The translations under genes were made by a program, and so were the position numbers. From NCBI GenBank assembly GCA_034509425.1, contig JAVTVJ010000447.1, positions 558,001 through 622,000 of the forward strand: a DNA stretch of 64,000 bases, in the 5' to 3' direction. Source of the stretch: Eopsaltria australis. Taxonomy: Eukaryota > Chordata > Aves > Passeriformes > Petroicidae. Positions 46,844 through 58,782 of the stretch are shown here, piece by piece. The notes under the pieces are model-generated. The model worked only from the letters and a program-made list of their open reading frames with translations. It did no database searches and was not told the DNA's origin. The first letter of the stretch is position 1. Each line of letters begins with the position of its first letter.

Positions 46844-47182
46844 CCCATCACAGTCAAACAGATTTGAGCCACCAGATCATTAGAATCCTTGACTCCATCT
46901 CCTTTGACTCCAGTGGGAGCATAGGCTAGTATTTAATACATAGCTATTTACATGAAAGTACTCATGAGAATTTCATTTTACATGAAAATCTCGTTTGAGA
47001 TGCTTTAGTCTTTAAAGGATATCAAACACCATGCTGAGATTTAAACTCCAAATTCTCAGCAAACATGCATCCCTGTTAACTGGCTAATCAACACTTCTAA
47101 ATATCAGAGTATTTTGCTAATGTTCTGGAACACAGTTTTTAATGAATTAATTAAATTCCACATCCATCATTTTGTAAAGGGC
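46844..47182 (+). repeat. local duplication, copy B, between CR1 fragments
   Basis: This is the second copy of 44398-44713, about 2.45 kb downstream in the same orientation. It carries an extra 30 bp relative to copy A, because TTTACATGAAA occurs twice here (46947-46957 and 46977-46987). It lacks a few bases around 47048. Its right edge (AAAGGGCT) coincides with the start of a CR1 fragment at about 47183, and its left edge lies about 40 bp after the end of another CR1. It has no coding content. Confidence 0.92.
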
Positions 47183-47360
47183 TGCTCTCTGTCATTTTGA
47201 AGCCATTCCTCCTTGTCCTCTTACTACATGCTCTTCAAAAATCCTCTATCCATCTTCCCTGTAGGCTCCCTTCAGGCACTGGGAGGCTACAATGAGGTTT
47301 CCCCAAAGCCTTCTCTTCTCCAGACTGAAAAATCCCAATTCTCTGTGTCATTCTGAGGGG
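47183..47360 (-). mobile_element. CR1 LINE fragment lacking its 3' end, antisense
   Basis: The plus strand reads GAAGCCATTCCTCCTTGTCC, TACTACATGCTCTTCAAAAA, GTAGGCTCCCTTCAGGCACT, then GAGGCTACAATGAGGTTTCC and CCTTCTCTTCTCCAGACTGA. This is CR1 antisense from about 200 bp inside the 3' end. The terminal octamers and last coding segment are missing, and the fragment begins where copy B ends. It overlaps in CR1 coordinates with the end of the element at 46473-46803 but differs in sequence type, so it is not simply its continuation. Confidence 0.88.
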
Positions 47361-47654
47361 AATGAGTATGTGGGAACACATTCAGGTTCCACAACTTCAT
47401 TCCCACAAATGTGAGCACTTAGAGGAGGCACATGGAAATTTTCATATGGAGGCAAAAGAGCGTCTATATCAAAAACTTACTAAAATAGATGTATTGGAGT
47501 TGTTCTTAGCCCAAGCTAATGGAGAAAAATGTATTTAGAGAGAGTTCTCTTAAATGTAAGTTAAATACTTAACCTTAAGTGTGCTTGACGTTGCATTAAT
47601 GTTAAAGAGATTGGCATTTTCAGACTGTCAGTCAAAAAGCAGAGGAGAAAGTGG
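47361..47654. other. short unique spacer
   Basis: Non-repetitive AT-rich sequence between CR1 pieces. Nothing recognised. Confidence 0.5.
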
Positions 47655-48075
47655 ATAATCTGTCAGGCCCCTGCAGAGCTCCAGGCCACAGGCTGAGTGG
47701 TTGGAAATCTGCCTGGCAGAAAAGGACCTGGGGGTGCTGGTCAGCAGTGGCTGGACATGAGCCAGGTGTGCCCAGGTGGCCAAGGAGGCCAATGGCACCT
47801 GGCCTGGGTCAGCAATGGTGTGGCCACAGGACCAGGGCAGGGATTGCCCCCTGTGCTGGGCACTGGTGAGACCAAACTGAGTGCTGTGCCCTGTTCTGGG
47901 CCCCTCAGGACAAGGAAGATGTTAAGGGGCTGGAGAGTGTCCAGAGAAGGGAATGGAGCTGGGGAAGGGTCTGGAGCAGCTGAGGGAGCTGGGAAAGGGG
48001 CTCAGACTGGAGAAGAGGAGGCTCAGGGGGGACCTTCTCACTCTCTACAATTCCCTGACAGGGACATCCAGGAAA
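47655..48075 (+). mobile_element. CR1 LINE ORF2 segment, sense
   Basis: The plus strand matches the late part of CR1 ORF2: AAGGACCTGGGGGTGCTGGT (translating KDLGVLV), GGACATGAGCCAGGTGTGCC, GGTGGCCAAGGAGGCCAATG, then GTGTCCAGAGAAGGGAATGG and GGAGAAGAGGAGGCTCAGGG, and CTCTACAATTCCCTGACAGG. Frameshifts split it among several frames, so it is non-functional. It lacks the 3' terminus and is the more 5' counterpart of the other fragments here. It is G-rich compared with the neighbourhood. Confidence 0.9.
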
Positions 48076-48090
48076 GAGGGCAACTGAGTT

Positions 48091-48155
48091 GAGTGTCCAG
48101 CTCCATTCCCTTCTCTGGACATGCTCCAGCACCTCAATGTCTCTCATGAACCTCA
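48091..48155 (-). mobile_element. short CR1 ORF2 fragment, inverted
   Basis: The plus strand carries the reverse complement of part of the neighbouring sense CR1. On the minus strand it translates RDIEVLEHVQRREWSW, the CR1 ORF2 motif DIEVLERVQRR. A 24-bp block (GTCCAGAGAAGGGAATGGAG followed by CTGG) is exactly complementary to the sense copy near 47939-47962. It is separated from the sense fragment by only about 15 bp. Confidence 0.85.
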
Positions 48156-51100
48156 GAGTGTAAGATCAGGAAGGTCCCTGCACTACTGCTGTCTGTGGCT
48201 TACTGACACTTAAGGGTCTACTGGTTCTCAAAATCTCTCAGCTCTCTACTAGCACTTCAACTTTTATTTTCTTATCTTCTCATCTACTCACAAAGACTGA
48301 ACTGTTCTTGTTGTTAAACTGTCAAAAATATTTTTGTCCTTGGTCACTGAGCATTCGTCCAGATGATTTCTGGAAGGGTATGGCTGTTAGAAAGCAACAG
48401 AGACAATTTTGAACAGACAGCTCGCTTGGATTTGGAGTCAGGAGAGTTTGCTAGCACAGAAATGAATCCTGGATAACCATAACTTGAATAACCAAAGAGC
48501 AGTCCCAAGGATGGTTAATTTCCCGTTACAGATGTAGGCATTATACATCACTGATCAAACAGAACAGAATAGGAAAAATTGTTTACCACTTTGAAGCTAA
48601 ATAATCCAAGCCATGATTCTTGCTTTAATATGTATTTAATCCCTCTGTTGCAAAATGTATCATGCATCTTCTAAGATGCACCATTTTTAAGGTGTTAATT
48701 AATCTACCTATATAATCATCCTGCACAAAAATTCCAGGCTGTAGCACCCACATCCCTACAGTTGATGGGGTTTTATATTTCAGAGACATATTTGGGCATT
48801 TTCCCGTTTGTCTGTCCTTTTCTGCTGAATGCCACATGTATCTTTTCTGTTGAGTACCCTGTAAAAATTACAAAGACCTTCACAAGTTCTTTGATGTGTT
48901 ACAAATATCCACCTTGTTAGTCTAAAGTACAGCTCCTTCTCAGTTACTGTGGTAAGCTCATTATTTCAGGCACACAGCTATGACAATTAAACTTCTCATC
49001 TGTTAAGCTTCCATGGTACTCATTTCTCCTTTGTGCCTTCCCTTTCCTCTGTGTCTACCACCTACTTAAGGAAATTGGGGTAATTATTTTTGTCTGGCTT
49101 TTGAACCATGCTTCGCTGACCAGAGCTCTCTTTCTCTTTGAGCTCTGTAACATTTTGTCCAAAACCCCAAAAAATAACCAAGAATGGTGGTTCATAATTA
49201 TAAAATTTCAAAGTAAATCAGTGTTCAGCTCTTAATTGTTCTCTCTGCATTAAAACTGCCCACTGTAATTTATGCTTCCCTAAAGATTTCAGTTCTAGTG
49301 CTGTTTTACATTTCTCCTGGATCATGGACCAAGGAACTGCACATCCCAATTATGCAAAGAGTTATATGTTCAAATTTCCTTGTATCAGCAGCTCTGCAGT
49401 TGACTTATTTTACAGCACTTGGTTGTAAGACAGACAAGCAAATGACAAGGGAACAATGTACAAGAGACTCATGTTCAGTTTAGTCCTCAAGCGTGAGATT
49501 ATCCTACAGACATTGCTGAAGAGAAATCCTTGTGTAATGAATGTCTCTGGATCCACTCACATATAATGTTACTACATAATCTTGCTAATAAGTACATGAG
49601 GCTTCCTTTTAAAATATTTACATTTTTAAAATCAGATATGTCTGCTGTGGGACTTGCTTGAAAACTCATTGCTTCAGTGACTGGAGAGGTTTTTGTTTCA
49701 AAGTGAGTGCAGTCATGGTCAGTTTATTAATTTCAGCACCAACGCTGTTGTTTAACTTACTTCCATTTTTTTTAACCATTTCTGGTCTTGTAAGCCAGGT
49801 TTTACAGAAAGGCTGTATTTTACTAAAGTAAAGAAAGCACATTCTGGTTATACATCAGATTTCATGATTATTTAGCAGCTCCTGTATACACTTGTCCCAG
49901 TGCAATAATCAAGACAGGAATTGTTAATAAACTGGCTGAGAACCACAGAAAATTATATGTGGGGGTGATAGGGAGATAATCAAACCCAGAGTACAGGCCC
50001 AGTGATCAGGGATGTTTTGATGATATAGGTGGAAAATACAAAAACAGGAGAGGAAGGATAATGCTTCAGTTGTTTTAGCAAATACAGAAAATCAGTGTAA
50101 AGGAAGAAAAGGACCAAAATACTTCAAACAGTAAAAACAGGAGAAAGAAGTAGAGGATCTGCTGATACAAGAGGAAACTGGGGCAAATATCATAGTGCAT
50201 GCAGTGGTATCAAAAGAAGCAGAAAGAAGACTATATATTATCAAAATAAGAAAAAAATTATGCTGTTGTTCACATAAAAAATTTCTTATCTGTATATAAG
50301 AGATTAAGAAATGGCTTTTCTGAGGCTTTATGAGGAGAAGACTATGAAAGCCTGTGCAAGGCAGTGCAGAATCAAAGCAAACCCCCTCCAAAAGCTCTGA
50401 TATAAAACAGTGGCAAAGTAAATATATTCAATAGCAAATGCAGGTGTGTAGCTCTCTGCAAACTGCACTTTGCACAACACAGTCCATTAGTTCCCAACCA
50501 GCACAGGACCAGAACTAATACAAAATAAATGCAGCAGCATCCCTTTCGTTTCCTACCACTGAGCCAAGCACTAAAAATTCAGAGCAGCCCTGAGTGATAA
50601 ACATCTCTCCCTCTATAAATGCCTGGCCCGTTGCTAATGGCAACAACTCTGTTCCTAAAGTTAGCTGAGCTCTTACAGTGGCAAATTCGGTGTCCTCACG
50701 TAACTTGCAGGATTCAGCTCATCAGTTTTGCCAACTCCTGCAGCCATGCAACTGCATTTAAGCATAAACTTTTCCTTTCTCTTTGCACGATATTTATCAA
50801 AGAAAAATGCAATGAAAGTTAGAGCCTGAGTTACAGGATCCTGAATATGGAAGTGGAGTCAATATTTAGTCTTGCCATTTGTGTGATGCCATTTTATCCC
50901 ACTTTATGCCATTTTTTTATTATTGTTTTAAATAATTCCCTACAATACTGTAGGACAGATCCTTTAATTCCAGATACAGATGGATGGAAGTAATTCATCC
51001 AAATTATGGGACACAGCTAAAACAGGACTTAGGTCTAAACCATGTGTTACTTAGGGTTTCAAACTGCGTTTAGCAGATGTTTGCTGAGATGATGTGATGT

Positions 51101-51540
51101 GAGAGGCAAACATTGCACTAATTTATGGTTGTAGTTTTGCAAAAAGATGCACACCATATCCAACCTCTGGGGTAAATGAGATGTTAAAAATAATCCCTTT
51201 TCCTGATTTGTGAGCCTTACTTTTAGTTTCAGAGACCCTTTTGTCAAAGTCATAAGGAGAACAAAAGTTTTTTACACAAGAATTATTTACTACCAATTCA
51301 GAATGAGTTTTGTGAATCTCTGATGGTGTTTGGATTTAAGTTTTGAATTCCAATAGCTTAGAAAATTGTGAGTCATGAATGGGATATCTGAATTGTTGTG
51401 TTAAACAATTTCCTTTTGAAAACTAATTTCAAATTTCATGTTAAATTTTTTTTAAAGAAGAAACTGCATTTCAGAAAAGAACCTTTTCCTTGTAATTACA
51501 AAACTATGGAAACTATTCGTTCCAACCTAGCAGAATCTTT
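48156..51540. other. unique noncoding DNA
   Basis: No gene or known repeat recognised. Short open frames (up to 99 codons at 50092-50391, minus) show no domain. The stretch 50540-50790 is less AT-rich and has a texture like conserved noncoding DNA, discussed in the findings. Confidence 0.55.
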
Positions 51541-51691
51541 AAATCATAGAGTGATTTAGGTTGGGAAAGACCTTCAAGACCTTCAAGTCCAACTTTTAAC
51601 CCAGCACTGCTAAGGCCACCACTAAACCATGTCCCCAGGTGTCACATTTAAAAGTTTTTTGAGCACTTCTAAGGATGGTGATTCCACCATC
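51541..51691 (-). mobile_element. CR1 LINE 3' end, antisense
   Basis: The plus strand starts AAATCATAGAGTGATTTAGG and continues with GTTGGGAAAGACCTTCAAGA, CCAGCACTGCTAAGGCCACC, ACTAAACCATGTCCCCAGGT, then GAGCACTTCTAAGGATGGTG and ATTCCACCATCA. It is the same CR1 type as 46473-46803 but truncated after about 150 bp. A CTTCAAGAC unit is locally duplicated near 51572-51586. Confidence 0.9.
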
Positions 51692-52183
51692 ATATGATAG
51701 TGACAAAAAAGATAGATGGGGAAAATGTCAAAGTATAAGATCATAACCTTTACAATATTGCACTTCATAAACTGTAGAGATAAAATACAAATTACTACTT
51801 TTCTTCCTTTATGGCTTTTCGAAGGAAGGCATAATTATCTAAAGTCAACACTGATTGTCCCACTATAAAAATTATTATGGTCACAACCTTAAAGAGCCTT
51901 AAAGAGGATCAGGAGCTGGGACAATAAAAAGCACAGTACACAGGGGTGTCTGCTGAGAGCTGTGTATCAACCTAAACTGATTTCAGGGAAAAAATAAATC
52001 AGTGTTTTTAATAACTCTAGGTTGGACATGTCTGTTCCATTCTGTGCAGAATTATGCCACAGAAATTGCAAGAGTGTCTGGGGCTCTGTTTTCTAAGGAT
52101 AGTTTTATGCACCCACTTCCAGCTGCTGTTTCTGAGTGTGAGACATGGAGATGTGGGCTGGGGGAATGTGAAACAAATCAGAA
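51692..52183. other. unique noncoding spacer between CR1s
   Basis: AT-rich sequence with no recognised feature. Confidence 0.5.
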
Positions 52184-52412
52184 AATCAGAGAATTATTTG
52201 GATTGGAAAGGATGTTAAAGCTCATCTCATTCCACTCCCTGCCATGGCCAGGGACACCTTCCACTGTCCCAGGTAGCTCCAAGCCTCATCCAGCCTGGCT
52301 TTGGACACTTCCAGGGATCCAGGGGCAGCCCCAGCTTCTCTGGGCACCCTGTGCCAGGGCATCACCACCTTCACAGGGAAGAATCCCTTCTGCAAATCTA
52401 ACCTAAATTCCC
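52184..52412 (-). mobile_element. CR1 LINE 3' end, antisense
   Basis: The plus strand reads AATCAGAGAATTATTTGG, CTCCCTGCCATGGCCAGGGA, CACCTTCCACTGTCCCAGG, GGATCCAGGGGCAGCCCCAG, then CTTCTCTGGGCACCCTGTGC and CACAGGGAAGAATCCC, ending near CTAACCTAAATTCCC. It is closely related to the copy at 11792-12012. The open frame crossing it is an antisense translation and not a gene. Confidence 0.92.
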
Positions 52413-54093
52413 TAAATAAATAAGGACATACTGTTTTTCAGTGATTCACTGTTAACAAGGCATGGTGAGTTTTTATGCAGGTTTTATGCAAGCTGAGCTA
52501 TCTGCACCTAAAGCAAAGGGAGCTGATAAATAAGGTCATGGATGCTACCAAAAAACTCTGTGAGCTTTACAAGCTTTTACCTCTTATCTCTGTAACGCTT
52601 TGCAGCTGTTACTGCTTGTACAGCACACTTCCTGCCAGGTAAATAGGAATCTGCATCCTATGATGCTTTGCAAGCATTATTTGCTGCCATAAAACATGAA
52701 TAAAAGCATAAAATATTGAGGAAGATATAATTTTATAGTGCATTAAAAATAAAAAAAAAATTAACAAGCATGACAGGTTAACATTTTACAAGCATCAAAG
52801 GAGCAGGTGAATTATGGTATTATAGTCAGCAGAACAAGCTGTCTTGTGTTTTGCCTTGGAGCTTTTTATTTTTCCAGACCATTTCTAATTAGAGGCTTGA
52901 AATTAGGTCCTGCTAGCAAACCCTTAAATTACAGGGAATAAAGGGGAGATTCAGTCCAGATATTTTTTCCAGTACAGGACTTTGAGCCCAACACAATCTC
53001 TTCTGCACAAAAAGCACTGCAGTTGTACAGGTACAGAAGGATCTTATGGAGTAGAAAAAGGTGTAGGTGTTAAAAAAGGAGAGAAAATAACAATTCCCTA
53101 TGCATATAACCTTTGTGACTTCATTTGCCAAAGGAGGAATTGTCATATTGTGCATAGAGCCAAGAAAAGAAGTTTTTTTTCAGAAAAAAAGGTGATATTC
53201 CACATCAGTGTACATAAGAACTGAGGTGCTCAAGATCAAGAACTGGAAAACACATGTTGTAAAGCAGGAAAGGGAAGAGGAAAGGAAAAGGGCAAATGAG
53301 ACAGGGAAAGGGGAAAGACTGACTAACAGGAGAAAAAAACCGAATACTTCCTTGTGTCTAGAATAAAAACCATGAAACCTTACATTGATAGAATATAATC
53401 TGGACCAATACAGCATTTCAAGCAAAAGGCAGAGTATCTTTGGCAAATCTGTCTTTTTACTGACATCTAACATAGGATGTAAAGATTTTTATGCACCCAT
53501 ATGAGAAAACAAGAAAACATCTACCTTTAGATTATGTTAAACTGATCCAGGGTGATTACTTTGGGAACTGAGGTAGATTATGTATGTGATTAAACATCAG
53601 TTTCTTAGCAGAGGACTCATTTCAGCCATCTGAGATCAATGGCACAGGTTGTCAGTGTGTTTAGTTAAGTGAGGTCAGTGCTTCTCCAGGATTCCAGGGG
53701 GTTCTTTGCTTTACCCAGTAACCTGGTATTTTGCAGTCAATGATTTTACTGGTGTCTGTAAGAATATATAGCCTGGGTAGTACTGGAAAGAAATGGGGAC
53801 TTTCCCTCTCAGGATAATTCTTTTTGAGAGTTAGTAATATTTTTCTCCTATGTAAAAAATTAGGGAGGACAGGAAATACTGAAATAAAACTATATTAAAG
53901 GAAATATACATTACTGAAATGCTGGAAGATCTCATGTGGGGAAGATGTAAAAGGTAGGGAGCTCTTGAAGGGCAAGTCAATGACTGTTTTTAATCTTATT
54001 TCATCTGAGAAGCAAAATAAATAACAGACTCTCAGAATAACAAGAAACACAAGGATATAAAGGTAGGGGAAAATTGAGGGGACAGATCCACGA

Positions 54094-54113
54094 TTTTTTT
54101 TTTTTTTTTTTTT
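54094..54113 (+). repeat. poly-T tract (20 T)
   Basis: Twenty consecutive T. There is no LINE or processed-gene sequence upstream on the minus strand to suggest a retroposed poly-A tail. Confidence 0.9.
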
Positions 54114-56923
54114 AACAAAGTGGTCATTTCAGTACTGGAGAAGAGATGGGAAATGGCTCTTGGAGCAATTCAGTCTTGAGATTTTGGACATCTGGCTTTA
54201 GTGGATTTAGACAAGATAGAGAAAGGTTTCTACTTCAAGAGGGGACAGCCCAATAGTAACAGTCTGATGTTTGTCAGAATTATTCCAATAGTACCAAGCT
54301 TTATGCTCTGAAACTGTCAGTCAGAAACAAATTGCAGCAAAGACAAGCTTTTGATGCCCATTTGACGGGCAGAAGTGATAAAATATATGAAAGGTTCAAA
54401 TGCAAGGTGTCATTATTCTGGTGAGTTCAACCAAACATTGCAAAATTGAAATGGTAAAAGGAGACATAGTCAGGAGGATGAGAATTGCTGGTGCCAGAGA
54501 CATTGTCCTGTTAGGACAATTTCAATTACATTTAGTTCTCACTCCTGGAAGAAGATCCAGCACAGAAAAAATGAAAAAGGAAATTATATTATTCCTTTTT
54601 TTTTTTTTTCAGTAGCAGGAAGGGAGATTATCTCAGACAATATTGAATGAATAAAGAAGAAAAACAGGAATAAGGAAAGACTTCCATTGAATTTACTACA
54701 CTAAGAATTGAAAGACCAGAAAATTTCAGGAGGGCAGGGAGATGGAAAATCTGTGAAAGTTATAGTAAAGTAGAAAATACATCTGACACTTGTATTCAGC
54801 AGAAGAAAGAGGATATGGTTTACACCAAAGGCAGAGCATTGTACAGGACCATGCCACTTTCCCAGAATAATAAATATTATCTGAGGAATTTTAACCTTAG
54901 GAAGCAGCAAATTCTTATTTATGCTGTAATAGAAAAACGTTAGCATGAAAAGAATGCTGAAATTCTTAAACAGAAATGGTCCTTAAAATTTCAATCATAA
55001 TTTTTTAGTCAATCTAATAATGGATATTTGTAGAGGCAAATGAAAATATGCAAGGAATGCATCATAAGATATTTGTGGTCAGTATCCAGGTGAGCTGGAG
55101 AAAAATGAAGTCCTTGGAACAATATAATGCAAAGACTGATGTATTCCCTCTGTGCAGACAGCAAAACAAGGTCAAGGATGCATCAGCAGCAAAAAGACAA
55201 ATTACTGAAGAGATGTAGCCACATGTCTTTATGGGAATAGAAGAGCTGCCAAGAGAATGTGGAATCAAACTCGTGACATCAGCAATTCCAGCAGCAGTCT
55301 CTGACCTCTGTATTTTCCTAATAGAGAAGGTAAAAAAAGAGCAAAAGGGAATGAAAGATATGAGAGGTGTTTGACAGATAAAAGTGCTTAAGGGCTCATA
55401 TGCAATGAAAGCCCCAAAGCTCAGCAGAAAATTAGCATATGTATGTGGAGAAATAAAGCAAGCTTCTTACATTAGCTTGTTTATCAGAAACCAAATACTC
55501 CCAAAGTTGTACACTTTGAAAGTCCTCGTGGCCTTTCTCCTCCACAGCTTTTTCATGGAAGAATCTAAGCATTAACTGTATTCATCATTATATTTGGAAG
55601 GTACTGGTGTCAGCTGGCTCCCAGTCAGCATCACTCTAGCAACAGAAAATTTCTGAAAAAGAAATCTAGGATGCTGCCAGGGTTGCTTGGCATCCTCTGC
55701 CAGGCAGAAGATGTGTTGGTTTATGACAGAAATAAAACTGAGGATGATGAATTTGGAGATAGTCTCAGCAGGCTGGCCTTGCTCTGAATGAGGCTGCTAC
55801 CTGTGGAAAGGAGCAGATGAATGTGTGCTGTTTATTATTAAGGAATGGGATGTTCTGGTGAACCCTCGTGTTTCTGCAGCTCCAGAAAAAGCTCAGCAAA
55901 GTTTGTGAATGCAGCAATGTGTCAGTTGTCAGAAAGAACAGATTTTGGAAAGGAAGTAACAAGGTCATTTAACATAATCAAAGAATTATTGATACATCTG
56001 CCTCTTTGGTGCAATATTCTGTATTCTGCCTGTGATGCAGAGGTAAAGGCAAGGGATGCAGAGTTCTTTGATATATCTATATGTAAATCTGTCTCCATGA
56101 AAGAAAACCTCTTTGGAGACAACAAACTCACACCCTGTAGTATCCATATATAAAAAAAAAAAACAGAACATTGAAGAAATGGTACATTCCAGCATGTGTA
56201 GGCTGCTCACAGAGACCTGCAAAAGGCCCAGTCTTTACATACTTGGCAGTTTGATAACACCCAAACAGATTGAAGCATCTCTGCCCTGAGAGAACTCATA
56301 TTCAACAAATAACTTCCTCTGACTCTGATCAGCGAGGGTGCTTTCTTTTAATCTTTGTTAGCAACAGATAGTCTTAGGGAAAGTCTTTGCTAAGCAAAAA
56401 CTCATGTGAAAGAACAGACTTTTGAGGAAGCTGGCCAAGTAAATATATGCTAATGTGGACCTGACCATACTCTTTCAATCAATATAAATGGCATTTATTA
56501 ATTTTTTATTAGTTAATTACTTATTCAGTGTGAATCAAATGTATTCAGTGCTGCCCAAGAAGAGCAAAACAAGGGGATGAAATGCAAAACAGACCAATGG
56601 CCACAGTATTAAACACAGGTTGACACTGGGATTATGGAATGAAAGCATTGTGAATCCTCTGAGGTTTCAGGAGAGCTGCTCTCCAAAATCCTGCAAGAGC
56701 TCGAACAAGGGCAGGACATGAGTGCAGCAGTTTGTAGGGTTTGACCAGGATGGCTCAAACCTAAGGAACAGCTGGGAAGTGTATAATGTGGGAGGGAAAA
56801 TAAGCAAACAAGAATGAATATCCAAACACACCCCCGTCCCCAGGAAACAGTTGCTAGTGTAATTAATCTCTACAAAACTGCCTGACAGACCTGGGCAACA
56901 GGCAGCAAGAGCTTTGTTTGTGC

Positions 56924-56969
56924 GTGTGTGTGTGTGTTAGTCTGACTTTTTTGAGAGGACACACACACA
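56924..56969. repeat. GT run facing AC run
   Basis: A (GT)7 run at 56924-56937 is followed 21 bp later by an 11-base alternating AC run (56959-56969). The two can pair as a stem of about 11 bp. Both are ordinary dinucleotide microsatellites and the inverted arrangement may be fortuitous. Confidence 0.75.
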
Positions 56970-58782
56970 TTATTGTAGCTGATTATTTCTCCATATATAC
57001 AGACCTGGCTGTACTGTCATGGTTGTCAGTTGCACTGGTCATGCATAAAAAAAGCTAATTCTTGCCAGGTTTGAAATTCCTAAGATCTTTGTAGAAGGCT
57101 GCGAGTGTTTATTAGCACCTCTGAACTCCTCAGCAAAGAGAAGGCAGAATTGCACATACTTCAGGAAAGAAAGGTAAAAATCAGGAGAAGCTGTGTGTAC
57201 AGCAGTTATGATGCATTGATCACCTGCATCTGGATTCTCTCCAGCAGAACTGGTGATAAGTATTTTAGGAATGGCTTTACTTGAAGCACTCATTAGTCTT
57301 CAACCTCACCAGTCCAACAAGAAGGAACTGTTGGAGCAAAACCCCAAGATAGAAACTTGGTCACTGTAATGGTCAAGGGTAAAAAAAATAGAGAACTATT
57401 CCTAAAGGATCTTTTTTTCCCTTAAAAAATCTTAGAAATCTTTTGGTGCACTTTGTCAGAGCTCTTCCTTGTCATGGCTGCAAAGGTATTTCTTCAAAGG
57501 AATTAAGTGCTACCTTCTTATTTCCTACTGCAGGTAAGAGAAAATAGACAACTTTTAGTGGTGCCAGGAGGCAAAAGCAAAGAGGGGTGTCCTGCTCCCA
57601 CTCCCTCTCCCAGTCTCAAGCAGCTCCACATAGAACTGATCCAACCTAGTCTAAGTTCAGAATATAATTGAGATTTATTTCTATGGCTGGATGAGAAGAT
57701 ACATTAGTGGAGATAGCTTTGAGTCATTTGAAATTGTTTCAAAGATCTTCATTTAAGGAGGCAGAACACATTTTAAGATGGTGGGAAAAAATAATCTCCC
57801 AATTTGCTTCATGGGTATATCAGTTAATGTTATCTGTTAGTTGTACCAGCCATCAATTCCCTTATAAATTAAATTCCTGAGGCTGCTTCTTTGAATGATG
57901 AGATGTAAAAAACCTGTTCAAAACCCCTGTCATCTTCTAAAGTAAACAGAACAGTGTGCACTTGAATTTAGAACAGCATACAAAATGTCAATCATTGAAA
58001 TTAGAGATCTGTTGCATGCGAAATTTTATGCATGAAAAGAAACAGTTCTGAAGCTGTGGATGATATAAAATCTTCCCCTGCATAGTCACACAGTAAGAAT
58101 TTTGTGATTTAAATATATTGTTTCTTCCTTGTCTTTCTGTTTTGTTGAAGTATCATATTCAGTCTCATTCTTATGTATTTAGATGCTTGGCTCTGCACTG
58201 GTTTATCAGTATTTCTCTTCTGCTTCGTGGGAGTTTCCTCACAAAGACTGATGCAAAATATACCTGCTGCCTGGATATACACATTTCTATTCTTTTATAA
58301 TGTATTTTATTTTATGTCTTTTCCCTTAGTGTTTAGACTGTGTACACGTAGCTTTGCATTGCTCCAGGAAATTGAAGTGCATTTCCTTTGTAAATTTTGT
58401 AACCATTGGTTTTGTCTCTTTGGGAACAAGGGAAGGCTAGAGAATTCCTCCAGAGGAAAGGAAGCTCTATTGTGAATGACATAAAGAGAGATTGATTTGC
58501 TGAACTATTTTCTTGTTTGTTAAAAGGAAGTATATCTCCTCATTTTTCACTTGCATTCCACCAGTACCTGCAAATCCCAGTACTGGAACAAGCCCCAGCT
58601 CTGTTTGGCAGTGGGGAAGATCCTTTTTGCTCTGTTTTGGGGAACTGGTGTGGAGCATATTTGGTCATTGTGCTCCATGACAATTTTGGCATTTGCCAAC
58701 TGGTGCCCTCCATGGTTTCTGTAACAGCCTGGCCTCAGCAGCTGCTCTGCATGAAGCCACTGTATGTAAGAAAATTACCTGT

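Larger units (their letters stand above)
52413..58782. other. unique noncoding DNA with homopolymer tracts
   Basis: No gene recognised. It contains a T20 run (54094-54113), a T14 run (54596-54609), an A12 run (56152-56163), a purine-rich stretch near 53262-53320, and a GT run facing an AC run at 56924-56969. The AT-rich stretch 56490-56530 carries many TAAT/ATTA cores. Confidence 0.55.

Noticed and set aside
47651..48092. Plus-strand frames of 72 and 131 codons rich in G, W and R
   Set aside because: They are out-of-frame readings of a sense CR1 ORF2 fossil, and the true CR1 frame is broken by indels.
54094..54113. T20 run as the poly-A tail of a minus-strand retroposed gene
   Set aside because: No gene-like or LINE sequence is recognisable next to it, and no flanking target duplication was seen.
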